Both the position numbers and the translations under genes were made by a program. DNA of 45,306 nucleotides from the NCBI GenBank assembly GCA_900762245.1, contig CAAFFR010000123.1, forward strand, positions 1 through 45,306. The letters are read 5' to 3'. The DNA comes from an uncultured Oscillospiraceae bacterium. Lineage in GTDB: Bacteria > Bacillota_A > Clostridia > Oscillospirales > Oscillospiraceae. Shown here piece by piece: positions 28,360 to 37,194 of this stretch (the first letter of the stretch is position 1; each line of letters begins with the position of its first letter). Below the pieces are notes generated by a model that was not told the origin of the DNA, made no database searches, and was given only the letters and a program-made list of their open reading frames with translations.

Positions 28360-30330
28360 TCATTTTAGCCCATTTCCCCGAAGTTCGATGATCTGATCCC
28401 GGAGCACGGCGGCGTATTCGTATTCCATCATGCGGGCAGCTTCCTTCATCTGCTTCTCCAGTCGGGCAATTTCCTTTTCCTTCTCTGCCTTGGTCATCTT
28501 CACGCCGCTGCGGCCTTTCCGTTCTGCAGTGGGAGAAGAGATTTCAATAAGGTCCCGGACGGATTTGATGACGGTTTTGGGAACAATGCCATGGGCTTCG
28601 TTATAGGCGCTCTGGATATCCCGGCGGCGGGCTGTTTCGTCCATAGCAGAACGCATGGAGGGTGTCACATGATCGGCATACATGATGACCTTGCCGTCGG
28701 CATTTCGGGCCGCACGGCCAATGGTCTGGATCAGACTGGTTTCGGAGCGCAGGAAGCCCTCTTTATCGGCATCCAGAATGGCCACCAGGCTGACTTCCGG
28801 CAGGTCCAAACCCTCACGCAGGAGGTTGATGCCTACGAGAACATCGAATTTTGCCATGCGAAGGTCCCGGATGATCTCCATTCGCTCCATGGCACCGATG
28901 TCGGAGTGCATATAGCGGACTTTGATGCCCGCCTTTTGCAGGTACACCGTCAGGTCCTCTGCCATTTTCTTTGTCAGGGTGGTGACCAGAACACGCTCGT
29001 TTCGGGCGGTGCGGGCATTGATCTCTCCGATGAGGTCGTCGATCTGACCTTCGATGGGCCGCACCTCCACCTCCGGGTCCAGCAGACCCGTGGGACGGAT
29101 CACCTGCTCCACCGTCTGGCCAGACCGGGTGCGCTCGTATTCCGCAGGGGTTGCAGAAACGTAGATGACCTGATTGATTTTCTTATCAAATTCTCCGAAA
29201 TTCAGAGGACGGTTGTCATAAGCTGAGGGCAGGCGGAAGCCGTAATTTACCAGGGCATCCTTGCGGCTTCGGTCACCGGCGTACATGGCCCGGCACTGAG
29301 GCAGTGTCACATGGCTCTCGTCAATGAACAGCAGGAAGTCTTCCGGGAAATAATCCAGCAGTGTGGTGGGCGGCGTACCCGGTGCCCGGCCCTGAATGAC
29401 CCGGGAATAGTTCTCAATGCCGTTGCAGAAGCCGATCTCCGTCAGCATTTCCAAGTCATAGGCGGTACGCTGGGCGATGCGCTGGGCCTCGATCAGCTTA
29501 TCATGTGCCCGGAACCAGGCTACCTGCTCATCGCACTCCCGCTGGATTTCCAGCATGGCCCGGTGAAGTTTTTCTTTAGACGCAACGTAATGGCTGGCAG
29601 GATAAATGGCAACATGGTCCAGAAACCGCTCTGCAATGCCGGACACCGCATTGATCTCGCTGATCCGGTCCACTTCATCACCGAAAAATTCCACACGGAT
29701 GGCTTTTCCGGACCAGTAGGCAGGGTAAATTTCCAGGGTGTCGCCTCGAAGGCGGAACTTATTTCGGGAGAAGTCAAGGTCGTTGCGTTCATAGCGGATC
29801 TCTGCCAGTTTCCGCAGTACATCGTCCAAAGGATATTCCTGCCCTACCCGGAGGGAGATCACCATGCTTTTGTAATCAATGGGGTCACCCAGACCGTACA
29901 GGCAGCTCACCGAAGACACCACGATGACATCCCGGCGCTCGAACAGAGCCGAGGTGGCCGAGTGACGCAGGCGGTCAATTTCCTCATTGACGGAAGCATC
30001 CTTTTCGATATAGGTGTCCGTATGGGCAACATAGGCCTCCGGCTGGTAGTAATCGTAGTAGGAAATGAAGTATTCCACCGCATTGTTTGGAAAAAACTCC
30101 CGGAACTCGCTGCAAAGCTGGGCCGCAAGGGTCTTATTGTGGGCCAGCACCAGGGTGGGGCGGTTCAGCTTTTCAATAACGGAGGCCATGGTAAAGGTCT
30201 TGCCGGAGCCGGTAACGCCCAGCAGAGTCTGTTCCCGCAGGCCGTAGTTGACGCCGTTTACCAGTCCTGCAATGGCCTCAGGCTGATCGCCGGAGGGACG
30301 GTATTCGGAAACCAGTTTGAATTTATCCAT
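28360..30330 (-). CDS. uvrB: Excinuclease ABC subunit B
   Basis: The 656-residue UvrB has the Walker A loop [12 protein letters not shown] (near residue 40), the beta-hairpin [11 protein letters not shown] that grips DNA, the DESH Walker B-like [11 protein letters not shown], helicase motifs [12 protein letters not shown], and the C-terminal UVR domain ([27 protein letters not shown]) that contacts UvrC. It verifies damage after UvrA loading in nucleotide-excision repair. AGGAGG precedes the ATG at 30330. It follows the HD-domain gene by 11 bases, so the two are likely co-transcribed. uvrA lies 3 kb away in a separate unit. Confidence 0.98.
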   Translation of the reverse strand: MDKFKLVSEYRPSGDQPEAIAGLVNGVNYGLREQTLLGVTGSGKTFTMASVIEKLNRPTLVLAHNKTLAAQLCSEFREFFPNNAVEYFISYYDYYQPEAYVAHTDTYIEKDASVNEEIDRLRHSATSALFERRDVIVVSSVSCLYGLGDPIDYKSMVISLRVGQEYPLDDVLRKLAEIRYERNDLDFSRNKFRLRGDTLEIYPAYWSGKAIRVEFFGDEVDRISEINAVSGIAERFLDHVAIYPASHYVASKEKLHRAMLEIQRECDEQVAWFRAHDKLIEAQRIAQRTAYDLEMLTEIGFCNGIENYSRVIQGRAPGTPPTTLLDYFPEDFLLFIDESHVTLPQCRAMYAGDRSRKDALVNYGFRLPSAYDNRPLNFGEFDKKINQVIYVSATPAEYERTRSGQTVEQVIRPTGLLDPEVEVRPIEGQIDDLIGEINARTARNERVLVTTLTKKMAEDLTVYLQKAGIKVRYMHSDIGAMERMEIIRDLRMAKFDVLVGINLLREGLDLPEVSLVAILDADKEGFLRSETSLIQTIGRAARNADGKVIMYADHVTPSMRSAMDETARRRDIQSAYNEAHGIVPKTVIKSVRDLIEISSPTAERKGRSGVKMTKAEKEKEIARLEKQMKEAARMMEYEYAAVLRDQIIELRGNGLK

Positions 30331-30341
30331 AAAAGACCTCC

Positions 30342-31025
30342 TTATATGTCTGTTAAAACCTTATCCAGTTCCGCTTTACCGGCGTTTAAAGATTGCTGTA
30401 CCTCTTGCAGCAGTCCTTCGTAGAAGTGTACTGCTGTTTCCCGTCGTTCCATGGCCAGGGCTTTTCCTGATTCCGTATAAAAGCGGTCATACAAGTTTTC
30501 CAATTTAAATTTGTATTCCTGGAAAAAGGACTTTGTCTTCTCCCCTACTTCGTCCAGAATCAAGCCCTCCGGTCCGATGGTATACAGAGGTGTACCCATA
30601 TGCCCCTGATATAGCAGTGTTCTGGCAATGCCCATTGCACCTGCCACATCCAGCTTATCCGCATCGAAAAGAATCTTGGCTTCCAGTGTTTTGGGCTGAT
30701 TGTTCTCCCGAAATCGATGCGATACAATGCAGTCCCGAACATGGGCCGCAAAGCACGCCGAATATCCAATCTGCTGCAAAAATTGGAACGCCTTTTCTCC
30801 GCCGACCCTCGCATGGCAAAGAGCCGGGTTTTCAAACTGCTCCTTTCGACCAATATCATGGAGCATTGCTGCACACACCAGCACATCCCGGTCAATCTGC
30901 GGTTCCGACTGAGCAATCAGTAGGGCTGTATTCAGCACCCGGTAGACATGCTCCCGGTCATGGGCGCTGTCTTCCATGCAGGATAGCATATAGTTTTCGA
31001 CTCTTTTATATTGTTCTTTGTTCAT
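30342..31025 (-). CDS. HD-domain phosphohydrolase
   Basis: The 227-residue protein has HD-superfamily residues in order: His22/His26 in [10 protein letters not shown], His56-Asp57 in [11 protein letters not shown], a further His in HARVGGEKA, and [10 protein letters not shown]. These give a metal-dependent phosphohydrolase of the YedJ/YpgQ type, which acts on nucleotides. The substrate cannot be assigned. The frame is open to 31139, but the ATG at 31025 has an AGAGG site and the extension would run through the palindromic element upstream. It lies directly before uvrB, with an 11-base gap, and after radC. Confidence 0.88.
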   Translation of the reverse strand: MNKEQYKRVENYMLSCMEDSAHDREHVYRVLNTALLIAQSEPQIDRDVLVCAAMLHDIGRKEQFENPALCHARVGGEKAFQFLQQIGYSACFAAHVRDCIVSHRFRENNQPKTLEAKILFDADKLDVAGAMGIARTLLYQGHMGTPLYTIGPEGLILDEVGEKTKSFFQEYKFKLENLYDRFYTESGKALAMERRETAVHFYEGLLQEVQQSLNAGKAELDKVLTDI

Positions 31026-31051
31026 AAGAAGCCTCTCGTTTTTTGATGGAG

Positions 31052-31140
31052 ATTGCCACACCAGTCTGCGGACTACGATGCGCCAAGAGCCGCCTTTGGC
31101 GGTTGCGCTCTGTACGTGCTGCGGCACAGTGGTTCGCAAT
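31052..31140. repeat. Palindromic intergenic element upstream of the HD gene
   Basis: An about 89-base stretch with outer arms ATTGC / GCAAT and ACCA / TGGT, and an inner hairpin GCCGCC-TTT-GGCGG enclosed by GCGC / GCGC. The ATTGCCACACCAGT...GTTCGCAAT layout resembles short interspersed palindromes I recall from clostridial genomes. It occupies the whole gap between radC and the HD gene. Family membership is memory, not a search. Confidence 0.45.
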
Positions 31141-31150
31141 AACAGAATAA

Positions 31151-31852
31151 TTACGGAAGCAAATAATCGTCAAATCGGTAGCCGGATTGGACCATGGAGA
31201 CATAATCACCATCGGCTACGATGATATGGTCTGCCAGATGGACCTCCACGGCACTGAGGGCTGCCGCAATACGGCGTGTTGTCTGGGCATCCTCCCCTGA
31301 AGGCACTGCCACACCGCTGGGATGGTTGTGAGCGAGGATCACCGTTGTGGCATTGGCAGCTAGGGCAGTCTCCACGATCTTGCGCACGGAAATGCTTGAG
31401 GAATTCACACTGCCCTCCCCCACCTCTTTGCAGCAGAGGACCTTGCACTTGGCATCCAGACACAGCAGGAAGACTGTTTCCCTGGTACGTCCAAAGAAAC
31501 GGGGCACCAGATAAGCACCGCAGGCATCCAGTGTCGTCAGGATCTCTACCCGCTGGGCGCTGTCCACCTGATAGTAACGGCACAGCTCTGTCACCAGCGC
31601 CAGAAGGGTGGCAGAATGGTCACTGATGCCGGGAACCTTTTTCAGCTCCGCCACATCCGCATCCAGCACCCCGGAAAGACTGCCGAAATGGTTCAGCAGC
31701 GCATGGGCAATGGGATTGGTGTCCCGCTGGGGAATGGCATAGAACAGCAGCAGCTCCAGCACCTGAATATCTGTGAAATTGTCCAGACCGTCTTCCAGAA
31801 ACCGCTGCTTCAGCCGCTCCCGGTGGCCCTTGTGAATGGTGGTGTTTGGCAT
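31151..31852 (-). CDS. radC: RadC/YsxA-family JAMM protein
   Basis: The 233-residue protein has an N-terminal helix-hairpin-helix-like domain (ELLLFYAIPQRDTNPIAHALL, ELKKVPGIS) and a C-terminal JAMM metalloprotease-like domain with AHNHPSGVAVPSGED. His175, His177, Ser185 and Asp188 fit the HxHx7Sx2D motif. Despite the name, a repair role is not established for the family. The frame extends to 32197, but the ATG at 31852 has GAGG just upstream and begins the conserved domain. It is divergent from the kinase-like gene and precedes the HD gene and uvrB on the same strand. Confidence 0.93.
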   Translation of the reverse strand: MPNTTIHKGHRERLKQRFLEDGLDNFTDIQVLELLLFYAIPQRDTNPIAHALLNHFGSLSGVLDADVAELKKVPGISDHSATLLALVTELCRYYQVDSAQRVEILTTLDACGAYLVPRFFGRTRETVFLLCLDAKCKVLCCKEVGEGSVNSSSISVRKIVETALAANATTVILAHNHPSGVAVPSGEDAQTTRRIAAALSAVEVHLADHIIVADGDYVSMVQSGYRFDDYLLP

Positions 31853-31890
31853 AAATACCTCTATATCTAAAAAAAGCGGAAGATTTCTAC

Positions 31891-31919
31891 TTGCTATTTT
31901 CGTGGATACCCGGTAAAAT
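31891..31919 (+). promoter_or_regulatory. Promoter of the kinase-like gene
   Basis: TTGCTA (31891-31896), 17 bases, TAAAAT (31914-31919). The start codon is about 73 bases after the -10 box; the leader has a small hairpin CAGGT/ACCTG at 31927-31940. Confidence 0.6.
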
Positions 31920-31992
31920 GGGGATACAGGTCGAAACCTGCGGGGAAAGTTTTTTCCTATTCTGCACATCCTAAGCCCATTAGGAGGGACCC

Positions 31993-33042
31993 ATGGAAAG
32001 AAAGACAGATTGTTTCGGGATGCTGGATCTGATGATGCGCCCCGGATTTTGTGTTCAAAATAAAAAAATCGTGCATGTGAATCCTGCTGCCCAGGCACTG
32101 CTTCTGATGCCGGGAACCGATGTGCAGACGCTTCTGCTGACCGGTCAGGAGGAATACAGCAATTTTTCCGGCGGATGCCTGTATGTGAAGCTGGCACTGT
32201 CCGCCAACGGCTGCGGTGCCTGCGTGGTCCGCTGGGAAGATTACGATGTTTTCCTGCTGGACCTGGAGGAAGACGAAGCCGTTTTGCGGGCGCTTTCTCT
32301 TGCCGCCCGGGAGCTTCGGGAGCCTCTGACCAGCATGATGATCTGTGCCGATCATATGCGCGCCTGCGACAGTGACCCGGATGCTGCTGCCCGGATGAAC
32401 CGCAGCATTCATCAGATGCTCCGCCTCATCGGAAATATGTCCGATGCGGGCCGCAGCGTTTCCGCATCCCGGCAGGAAACGGTGGATATTGCCGCACTGC
32501 TGGCAGAAGTTTTTGAAAAGGCCCAGGCCCTGACAGAGAAGACCGGACTGACCCTTCGTTATCGGGGACCTTCCGGAGAAATTCCGGGGCTTGCCGATGG
32601 ACAGCAGCTGGAGCGGGCGGTTCTGAATATCCTTTCCAATGCCATCAAATTCACACCCAAGGGCGGCTGCATCGATGCCATGCTCACCCGGCAGGGACAG
32701 ATGCTGCGGCTGAGTATCACCGACAGCGGCTCCGGTATTGCAGAAAGCATCCTGCGGAATGTGTTCTGCCGGTATCTCCGCCAGCCCGGTATCGAAGACA
32801 GCCGCCACGGACTGGGTCTTGGCATGGTACTGATCCGTTCTGCCGCTGCCAATCACGGCGGCACCGTACTGATCGACCAGCCTGACGGAAAGGGCACCCG
32901 AGTCACCATGACCCTTGCCATCCGGCAGAGCACGGAAACCACCCTTCGCTCCCCTGTGATGCGGATCGACTATACCGGGGAACGGGATCATGGGCTGGTA
33001 GAATTGTCCGATTCCCTGCCTCTTGCCGCATATGAAAAATAA
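31993..33042 (+). CDS. Soluble PAS - histidine-kinase-like protein lacking the phospho-accepting His
   Basis: The 349-residue protein has no membrane helix. Residues about 10-90 look PAS-like (FCVQNKKIVHVNPAAQALL). The dimerisation helix region reads ARELREPLTSMM where ordinary sensor kinases have SHELRTPL: Arg106 stands at the position of the phosphorylated His. The ATP-binding domain is intact, with the N box LERAVLNILSNAIKF, G1 DSGSGI and G2 GLGLGM. No response regulator is adjacent. TAGGAGG lies just before the ATG, with a promoter upstream and a terminator downstream. It may bind ATP and dimerise without autophosphorylation, or act on a partner. HisKA family with a shifted active residue is the alternative. 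Kinase-fold call sure; activity doubtful. Confidence 0.85.
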   Translation: MERKTDCFGMLDLMMRPGFCVQNKKIVHVNPAAQALLLMPGTDVQTLLLTGQEEYSNFSGGCLYVKLALSANGCGACVVRWEDYDVFLLDLEEDEAVLRALSLAARELREPLTSMMICADHMRACDSDPDAAARMNRSIHQMLRLIGNMSDAGRSVSASRQETVDIAALLAEVFEKAQALTEKTGLTLRYRGPSGEIPGLADGQQLERAVLNILSNAIKFTPKGGCIDAMLTRQGQMLRLSITDSGSGIAESILRNVFCRYLRQPGIEDSRHGLGLGMVLIRSAAANHGGTVLIDQPDGKGTRVTMTLAIRQSTETTLRSPVMRIDYTGERDHGLVELSDSLPLAAYEK

Positions 33043-33051
33043 GGTATCTTT

Positions 33052-33080
33052 CTCCCGGCCAAATGGCCGGGAGTTTTTTT
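33052..33080 (+). terminator. Terminator of the kinase-like gene
   Basis: Perfect 9-bp stem CTCCCGGCC / GGCCGGGAG with a 4-base loop and seven T. It touches the end of the convergent uvrA gene; on the minus strand there is no T tract, so it serves the plus strand. Confidence 0.92.
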
Positions 33081-35907
33081 ATCCTTCCAGATAGCTTCTC
33101 AGGTACTGGCCTGTATAGCTTTCTGCTGCCTTTGCCACATCCTCCGGGGTGCCGGCTGCTACGATATAGCCGCCGCCGTCACCGCCTTCGGGACCAAGGT
33201 CAATGATGTGGTCGGCAGTTTTGATGACATCCAGATTGTGCTCGATCACCAGTACCGTGTTGCCCGCATCTACCAGCCGCTGCAGCACTTCGATAAGCTT
33301 ATGGACATCGGCTGCATGGAGGCCGGTGGTGGGTTCGTCCAGAATATAGATGGTTTTACCGGTGGAAACCCTCGCAAGTTCTGTGGCCAGCTTCACCCGC
33401 TGGGCTTCACCGCCGGATAGCGTGGTGCTGGACTGGCCCAGTTTTACATAGCCAAGGCCCACCTCCACCAGAGTCTGGGCTTTTCTGCGGATTTTGGGCA
33501 GATTTTCAAAGAAATCCACGGCTTCCTCTGCGGTCATGTCCAGAACCTGGGCAATGTTCTTGCCTTTGTACTGGACCTCCAGGGTTTCCCGGTTATAGCG
33601 GGCACCCTTGCAGACCTCGCAGGGAACATAGACATCTGCCAGGAAGTGCATTTCGATCTTCACAAGGCCGTCACCGGAACAGGCCTCACAGCGGCCGCCC
33701 TTGACGTTGAAGGAGAACCGGCCTGGACCGTAGCCGCGGATCTTGGCATCGTTGGTAGATGCAAAAAGATCCCGGATATCATTGAAGAGGCTGGTATAGG
33801 TGGCCGGGTTGGAGCGGGGCGTTCTGCCGATGGGGCTCTGGTCAATGTCAATGACCTTGTCCAGCTGTTCGATGCCCTCCACGCAGCTGCACTTTCCAGG
33901 ACGGGTCCGGGCGTGATTCAGTCTGGCAAGAAGGGTTTTGTTCAGCACTTCGTTTACCAGAGAGGACTTGCCGGAACCGGAAACGCCGGTGACACAGGTC
34001 AGAGTTCCCAAAGGAATGTCCACATCCACATTTTTCAGATTGTTCTCCGCAGCACCCTTGATGCTCAAGACTTTTCCGTTGCCGGAACGTCTGGCAGAGG
34101 GTACGGGGATCTTCTTAAATCCGGAGAGATACTGGCCGGTGATGCTGCGCTCGCAGGCGATGATCTCATCCAGAGAGCCTGCCGCCACGATCTCGCCGCC
34201 GCGGCTGCCGGCACCGGGACCCACATCCACAATAAAGTCAGCGGCCCGCATAGTGTCTTCGTCGTGTTCCACCACGATCAGGGTGTTTCCGATATCCCGC
34301 AAATGCTTCAATGTGCCCAGCAGCTTATCGTTATCCCGCTGGTGCAGACCGATGGAGGGCTCGTCCAGGATATAGAGCACGCCCATGAGAGAGGAACCAA
34401 TCTGAGTAGCCAGCCGAATACGCTGGCTTTCGCCGCCGGAAAGCGTGCCGGAGGCCCGGGAAAGGGTCAGGTATCCCAGGCCCACGTCCATCAGGAACTG
34501 AAGGCGGGATTTGATCTCTTTAACGATCTGGGCCGCCACCATGGCCATATTCCCCTCCAGATGAAGGTTATTCATAAATTCCAGTTCGTCCCGGACGCTC
34601 ATGCGGCAGAATTCCATGATGCCGATGCCGCCTACGGTGACTGCCCGGGCAATTTCCGACAGGCGCTCTCCGCCGCACTGGGGACAGGGGGCAGAAGCCA
34701 TACATTCTTCCAGTTCCTTCCGGGCGGAATCGGACTGGGTTTCTTTGTAGCGGCGGGAAATATTGTTCAGAATGCCCTCGAAGGGCTGTTCCAGCACGCC
34801 CATACCGTTGCCGCGGTTATAGGACATACGGAGCTTTTCGCCCTTGGTACCCCAGAGGATCACATCTTTGGCTTCCTCCGACAGTTCCGCAAAGGGGGCT
34901 GTCAGGGAGAAGTGGTATTTCTGGGCCAGCGCCTCGAAGTACATACGGAAAATGGAGTCCGTCCGGGCGCTCTGCCAGCCGCTGGCCTGAATGGCACCGT
35001 CAAAAATGGACTTGGTTTTGTCGGGGATCACCAGATCCGGGTCTGCCACCAGCCGGAAGCCCAGGCCGGTACAGCTGGGACAGGCGCCGCTGGGATTGTT
35101 AAAGGAGAACATCCGGGGCTCCAGTTCCGTCATGGAAATGCCGCAGTCCTCACAGGCATAGTTCTGGGAAAAGCTCAGTTCTTCCTTGGTGGTGGGCAGT
35201 TCGATGGTCACAAGACCGTCGGAATGGGTGCAGGCCGTTTCAATGGAGTCTGTCAGACGGCGGCGCAGGCCCTCTTTCAGAACCAGACGGTCCACCACAA
35301 GGTCGATATTGTGCTTCTTATTCTTCTCACACTTGATTTCCTCCGTCAGATCATATAGAATGCCGTCCACCCGGATGCGGGCAAAGCCCTGCTTTTTGGC
35401 ATCCTCGAAGACCTTCTTATGCTCACCCTTTTTCCCCCGGACAATGGGAGACAGGACGATAAAGCGGGTACCCTCCCCCAGCGCTTCCACCCGGTCCACG
35501 ATCTGGTCGATGGTCTGGCGGCGGATTTCCTTACCGCATTTGGGGCAGTGGGGAACGCCTACCCGGGCCCAGAGCAGACGCAGGTAGTCGTAAATTTCTG
35601 TCACCGTGCCTACGGTGGAACGGGGATTCTTGGAGGTGGTCTTCTGGTCGATGGAAATGGCGGGAGACAGGCCATCGATGGAATCCACGTCGGGCTTGTC
35701 CATCTGGCCCAGGAACTGCCGGGCATAGGCACTTAAGCTCTCCACATACCGACGCTGGCCCTCGGCGTAGATGGTATCGAAGGCAAGACTGGATTTACCG
35801 GAACCGGACAATCCCGTGAAGACCACCAGTTTATCCCGGGGGATGGTCAAATTGACATTTTTCAGATTGTTTTCCCTTGCACCCTGAATTCTGATTTTAT
35901 CGTTCAT
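33079..35907 (-). CDS. uvrA: Excinuclease ABC subunit A
   Basis: The 942-residue UvrA finds lesions in nucleotide-excision repair and loads UvrB. It has two ABC ATPase halves: Walker [10 protein letters not shown] (residues 32-40) and GVSGSGKSS (about 640), and signatures [12 protein letters not shown] and [12 protein letters not shown]. Zinc modules are CEDCGIS...CPSC in the first half and CEACSGDG...CEVC in the second. An extra CPKCG is near residue 122, as usual. The length is standard. The ATG at 35907 has GGAG upstream. It follows a small VOC gene by 12 bases and probably shares its promoter. Confidence 0.98.
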   Translation of the reverse strand: MNDKIRIQGARENNLKNVNLTIPRDKLVVFTGLSGSGKSSLAFDTIYAEGQRRYVESLSAYARQFLGQMDKPDVDSIDGLSPAISIDQKTTSKNPRSTVGTVTEIYDYLRLLWARVGVPHCPKCGKEIRRQTIDQIVDRVEALGEGTRFIVLSPIVRGKKGEHKKVFEDAKKQGFARIRVDGILYDLTEEIKCEKNKKHNIDLVVDRLVLKEGLRRRLTDSIETACTHSDGLVTIELPTTKEELSFSQNYACEDCGISMTELEPRMFSFNNPSGACPSCTGLGFRLVADPDLVIPDKTKSIFDGAIQASGWQSARTDSIFRMYFEALAQKYHFSLTAPFAELSEEAKDVILWGTKGEKLRMSYNRGNGMGVLEQPFEGILNNISRRYKETQSDSARKELEECMASAPCPQCGGERLSEIARAVTVGGIGIMEFCRMSVRDELEFMNNLHLEGNMAMVAAQIVKEIKSRLQFLMDVGLGYLTLSRASGTLSGGESQRIRLATQIGSSLMGVLYILDEPSIGLHQRDNDKLLGTLKHLRDIGNTLIVVEHDEDTMRAADFIVDVGPGAGSRGGEIVAAGSLDEIIACERSITGQYLSGFKKIPVPSARRSGNGKVLSIKGAAENNLKNVDVDIPLGTLTCVTGVSGSGKSSLVNEVLNKTLLARLNHARTRPGKCSCVEGIEQLDKVIDIDQSPIGRTPRSNPATYTSLFNDIRDLFASTNDAKIRGYGPGRFSFNVKGGRCEACSGDGLVKIEMHFLADVYVPCEVCKGARYNRETLEVQYKGKNIAQVLDMTAEEAVDFFENLPKIRRKAQTLVEVGLGYVKLGQSSTTLSGGEAQRVKLATELARVSTGKTIYILDEPTTGLHAADVHKLIEVLQRLVDAGNTVLVIEHNLDVIKTADHIIDLGPEGGDGGGYIVAAGTPEDVAKAAESYTGQYLRSYLEG

Positions 35908-35919
35908 AGTTATCTCCTA

Positions 35920-36279
35920 TCACATCTGTGCTGCAATGATAAGCTTAAAATTATCAATGCTCACTTCAAACGCCAGGTCTCCCCACGGCTGAATCGTCAA
36001 TGCCGTGGGTTTCATCATCCCATGCAGCTTATAAATTGCATGAATTTCATCCGCAGGAACCGTCAAATACAATTCAACACCGCAGCCAATGCAGTCCAGT
36101 TTCTCAGTTTCCACATAACCGTCTGTTATTCCCAGCAGCAAGCTATTATCGTGGAGCGACACTCCCACCAGTGGATCTCCTGACTCCGGTGGATTCAAAA
36201 AATCTAAATTCCATCCCGCTTTCACAAACACTTCTGCTGTGCGGTATGGGTCTTGACAAGCTAAAATAGGTCTTATCAT
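35920..36279 (-). CDS. VOC (glyoxalase/bleomycin-resistance-like) family protein
   Basis: The 119-residue protein starts MIRPILACQDPYRTAEVFVKAGW and ends with GDLAFEVSIDNFKLIIAAQ. These fit the beta-alpha-beta-beta-beta units of the vicinal oxygen chelate fold, where the end strand usually carries the last metal ligand (Glu here in AFEV). The middle part (CIGCGVELYLTVPADEIHAIY) fits the second unit. Substrate and metal are unknown; such proteins range from glyoxalases to drug-binding proteins. It is the first gene of a unit with uvrA. Fold call moderate. Confidence 0.7.
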   Translation of the reverse strand: MIRPILACQDPYRTAEVFVKAGWNLDFLNPPESGDPLVGVSLHDNSLLLGITDGYVETEKLDCIGCGVELYLTVPADEIHAIYKLHGMMKPTALTIQPWGDLAFEVSIDNFKLIIAAQM

Positions 36280-36319
36280 GCGGTTCTCCCGAAATTCTCT
36301 TAGAAATTCTTTACAGAGT

Positions 36320-36348
36320 ATTATACCACAAATTCCAAAATCCTACAA
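36320..36348 (-). promoter_or_regulatory. Promoter of the VOC-uvrA unit
   Basis: On the minus strand TTGTAG (36348-36343), 17 bases, TATAAT (36325-36320). It is divergent from the pth promoter. I saw no LexA-type box (GAAC-N4-GTTC or similar) near it. Confidence 0.6.
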
Positions 36349-36425
36349 TACCTATTTCAAACATAATTTCGTTTTCCTGACGAAAGGGCCTGCCGTTTTT
36401 CCCGGAATTTTGGTTCTTCTTGATA

Positions 36426-36455
36426 TTGCATTTTCTCCAATCAAAATGCTATAAT
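36426..36455 (+). promoter_or_regulatory. Promoter of pth
   Basis: TTGCAT (36426-36431), 18 bases, then TATAAT (36450-36455) preceded by TGC, an extended -10. The same TTGCATTTTC ... ATGCTATAAT layout recurs before the VanW-family gene. Confidence 0.7.
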
Positions 36456-36497
36456 AGGAGTATAAAATGGTTAAGTATGGCCTATAGGAGAATCATT

Positions 36498-37094
36498 ATG
36501 ATAAAAAAGGCAAGCAACGAAAACTGGCTCATTGTGGGCCTTGGCAATCCCGGACGGGAATACGAGAAGACCCGCCACAACTGCGGTTTCCGGGCCGTGG
36601 ACCTTCTGGCCGAAAATCTCGGCTGCAAAATCGACAAACTGAAATTTCAGGGTCTGTATGCTCAGGCCAATTACAACGGTACTAAGGTTTTTTTATTGAA
36701 GCCTCAGACCTACATGAACCTGTCAGGCCGCTCCGTCCTGCAGCTGTCCGCTTATTTCAACATCCCGCCCCAGCGGATCATCGTAATGTTCGATGACATT
36801 TCTCTGGAACCGGGACGGCTGCGCATCCGGCCCAACGGCTCCGCCGGCGGACATAACGGCATCAAGTCCATCATTCAGGAGGTTGGCTCTCAGGAGTTCC
36901 CCCGGGTAAAGATCGGTGTGGGCGCCAAGCCCAATCCCAACTATGACCTGGCAGACTGGGTGCTGTCCACCTTCTCCGCAAATGAAGAAAAGGCACTGGC
37001 AGTAGCCCTGGACAACGCCGCCAAAGCAGCCCTTGCCATCATCGACCATGGTGTTCCGGAAGCAGCCAACCGCTTCAACGGAAGCCATCCCTAA
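36498..37094 (+). CDS. pth: Peptidyl-tRNA hydrolase
   Basis: The 198-residue enzyme releases peptides from peptidyl-tRNAs that fall off the ribosome. It has WLIVGLGNPGREYEKTRHNCGFRAVD (catalytic His in RHN), LLKPQTYMNLSG, FDDISLEPGRLRIRPNGSAGGHNGIKSI and QEFPRVKIGVG. All Pth signatures are present. The ATG at 36498 has AGGAG 8 bases upstream; the longer open frame to 36420 begins upstream of its own promoter and is rejected. mfd follows after 100 bases, the common pth-mfd order of Bacillota. Confidence 0.97.
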   Translation: MIKKASNENWLIVGLGNPGREYEKTRHNCGFRAVDLLAENLGCKIDKLKFQGLYAQANYNGTKVFLLKPQTYMNLSGRSVLQLSAYFNIPPQRIIVMFDDISLEPGRLRIRPNGSAGGHNGIKSIIQEVGSQEFPRVKIGVGAKPNPNYDLADWVLSTFSANEEKALAVALDNAAKAALAIIDHGVPEAANRFNGSHP

Positions 37095-37110
37095 GTAAAA
37101 ATTGTCAAAA

Positions 37111-37143
37111 CACGGAAAGGGGGGTAAAAACCCACTTTCCGCG
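37111..37143 (+). other. Hairpin between pth and mfd
   Basis: CGGAAAG (37113-37119) and CTTTCCG (37135-37141) pair, with GGGT/ACCC inside and an AAAA loop. No T run follows directly, so it is not a classical terminator. It may stabilise or process the pth-mfd transcript. Confidence 0.5.
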
Positions 37144-37194
37144 TTGCCACGTTCAGACCTAAGCCCCCATTATTTTTTCTTTGAGGTACTTCTT

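Noticed and set aside
27783..28368. Several open frames of 60-186 codons through the structured region 27760-28031
   Set aside because: They arise from the hairpin repeats in all frames, lack ribosome sites, and run into the convergent deoxyribosyltransferase-like gene. The region is better described as noncoding structure.
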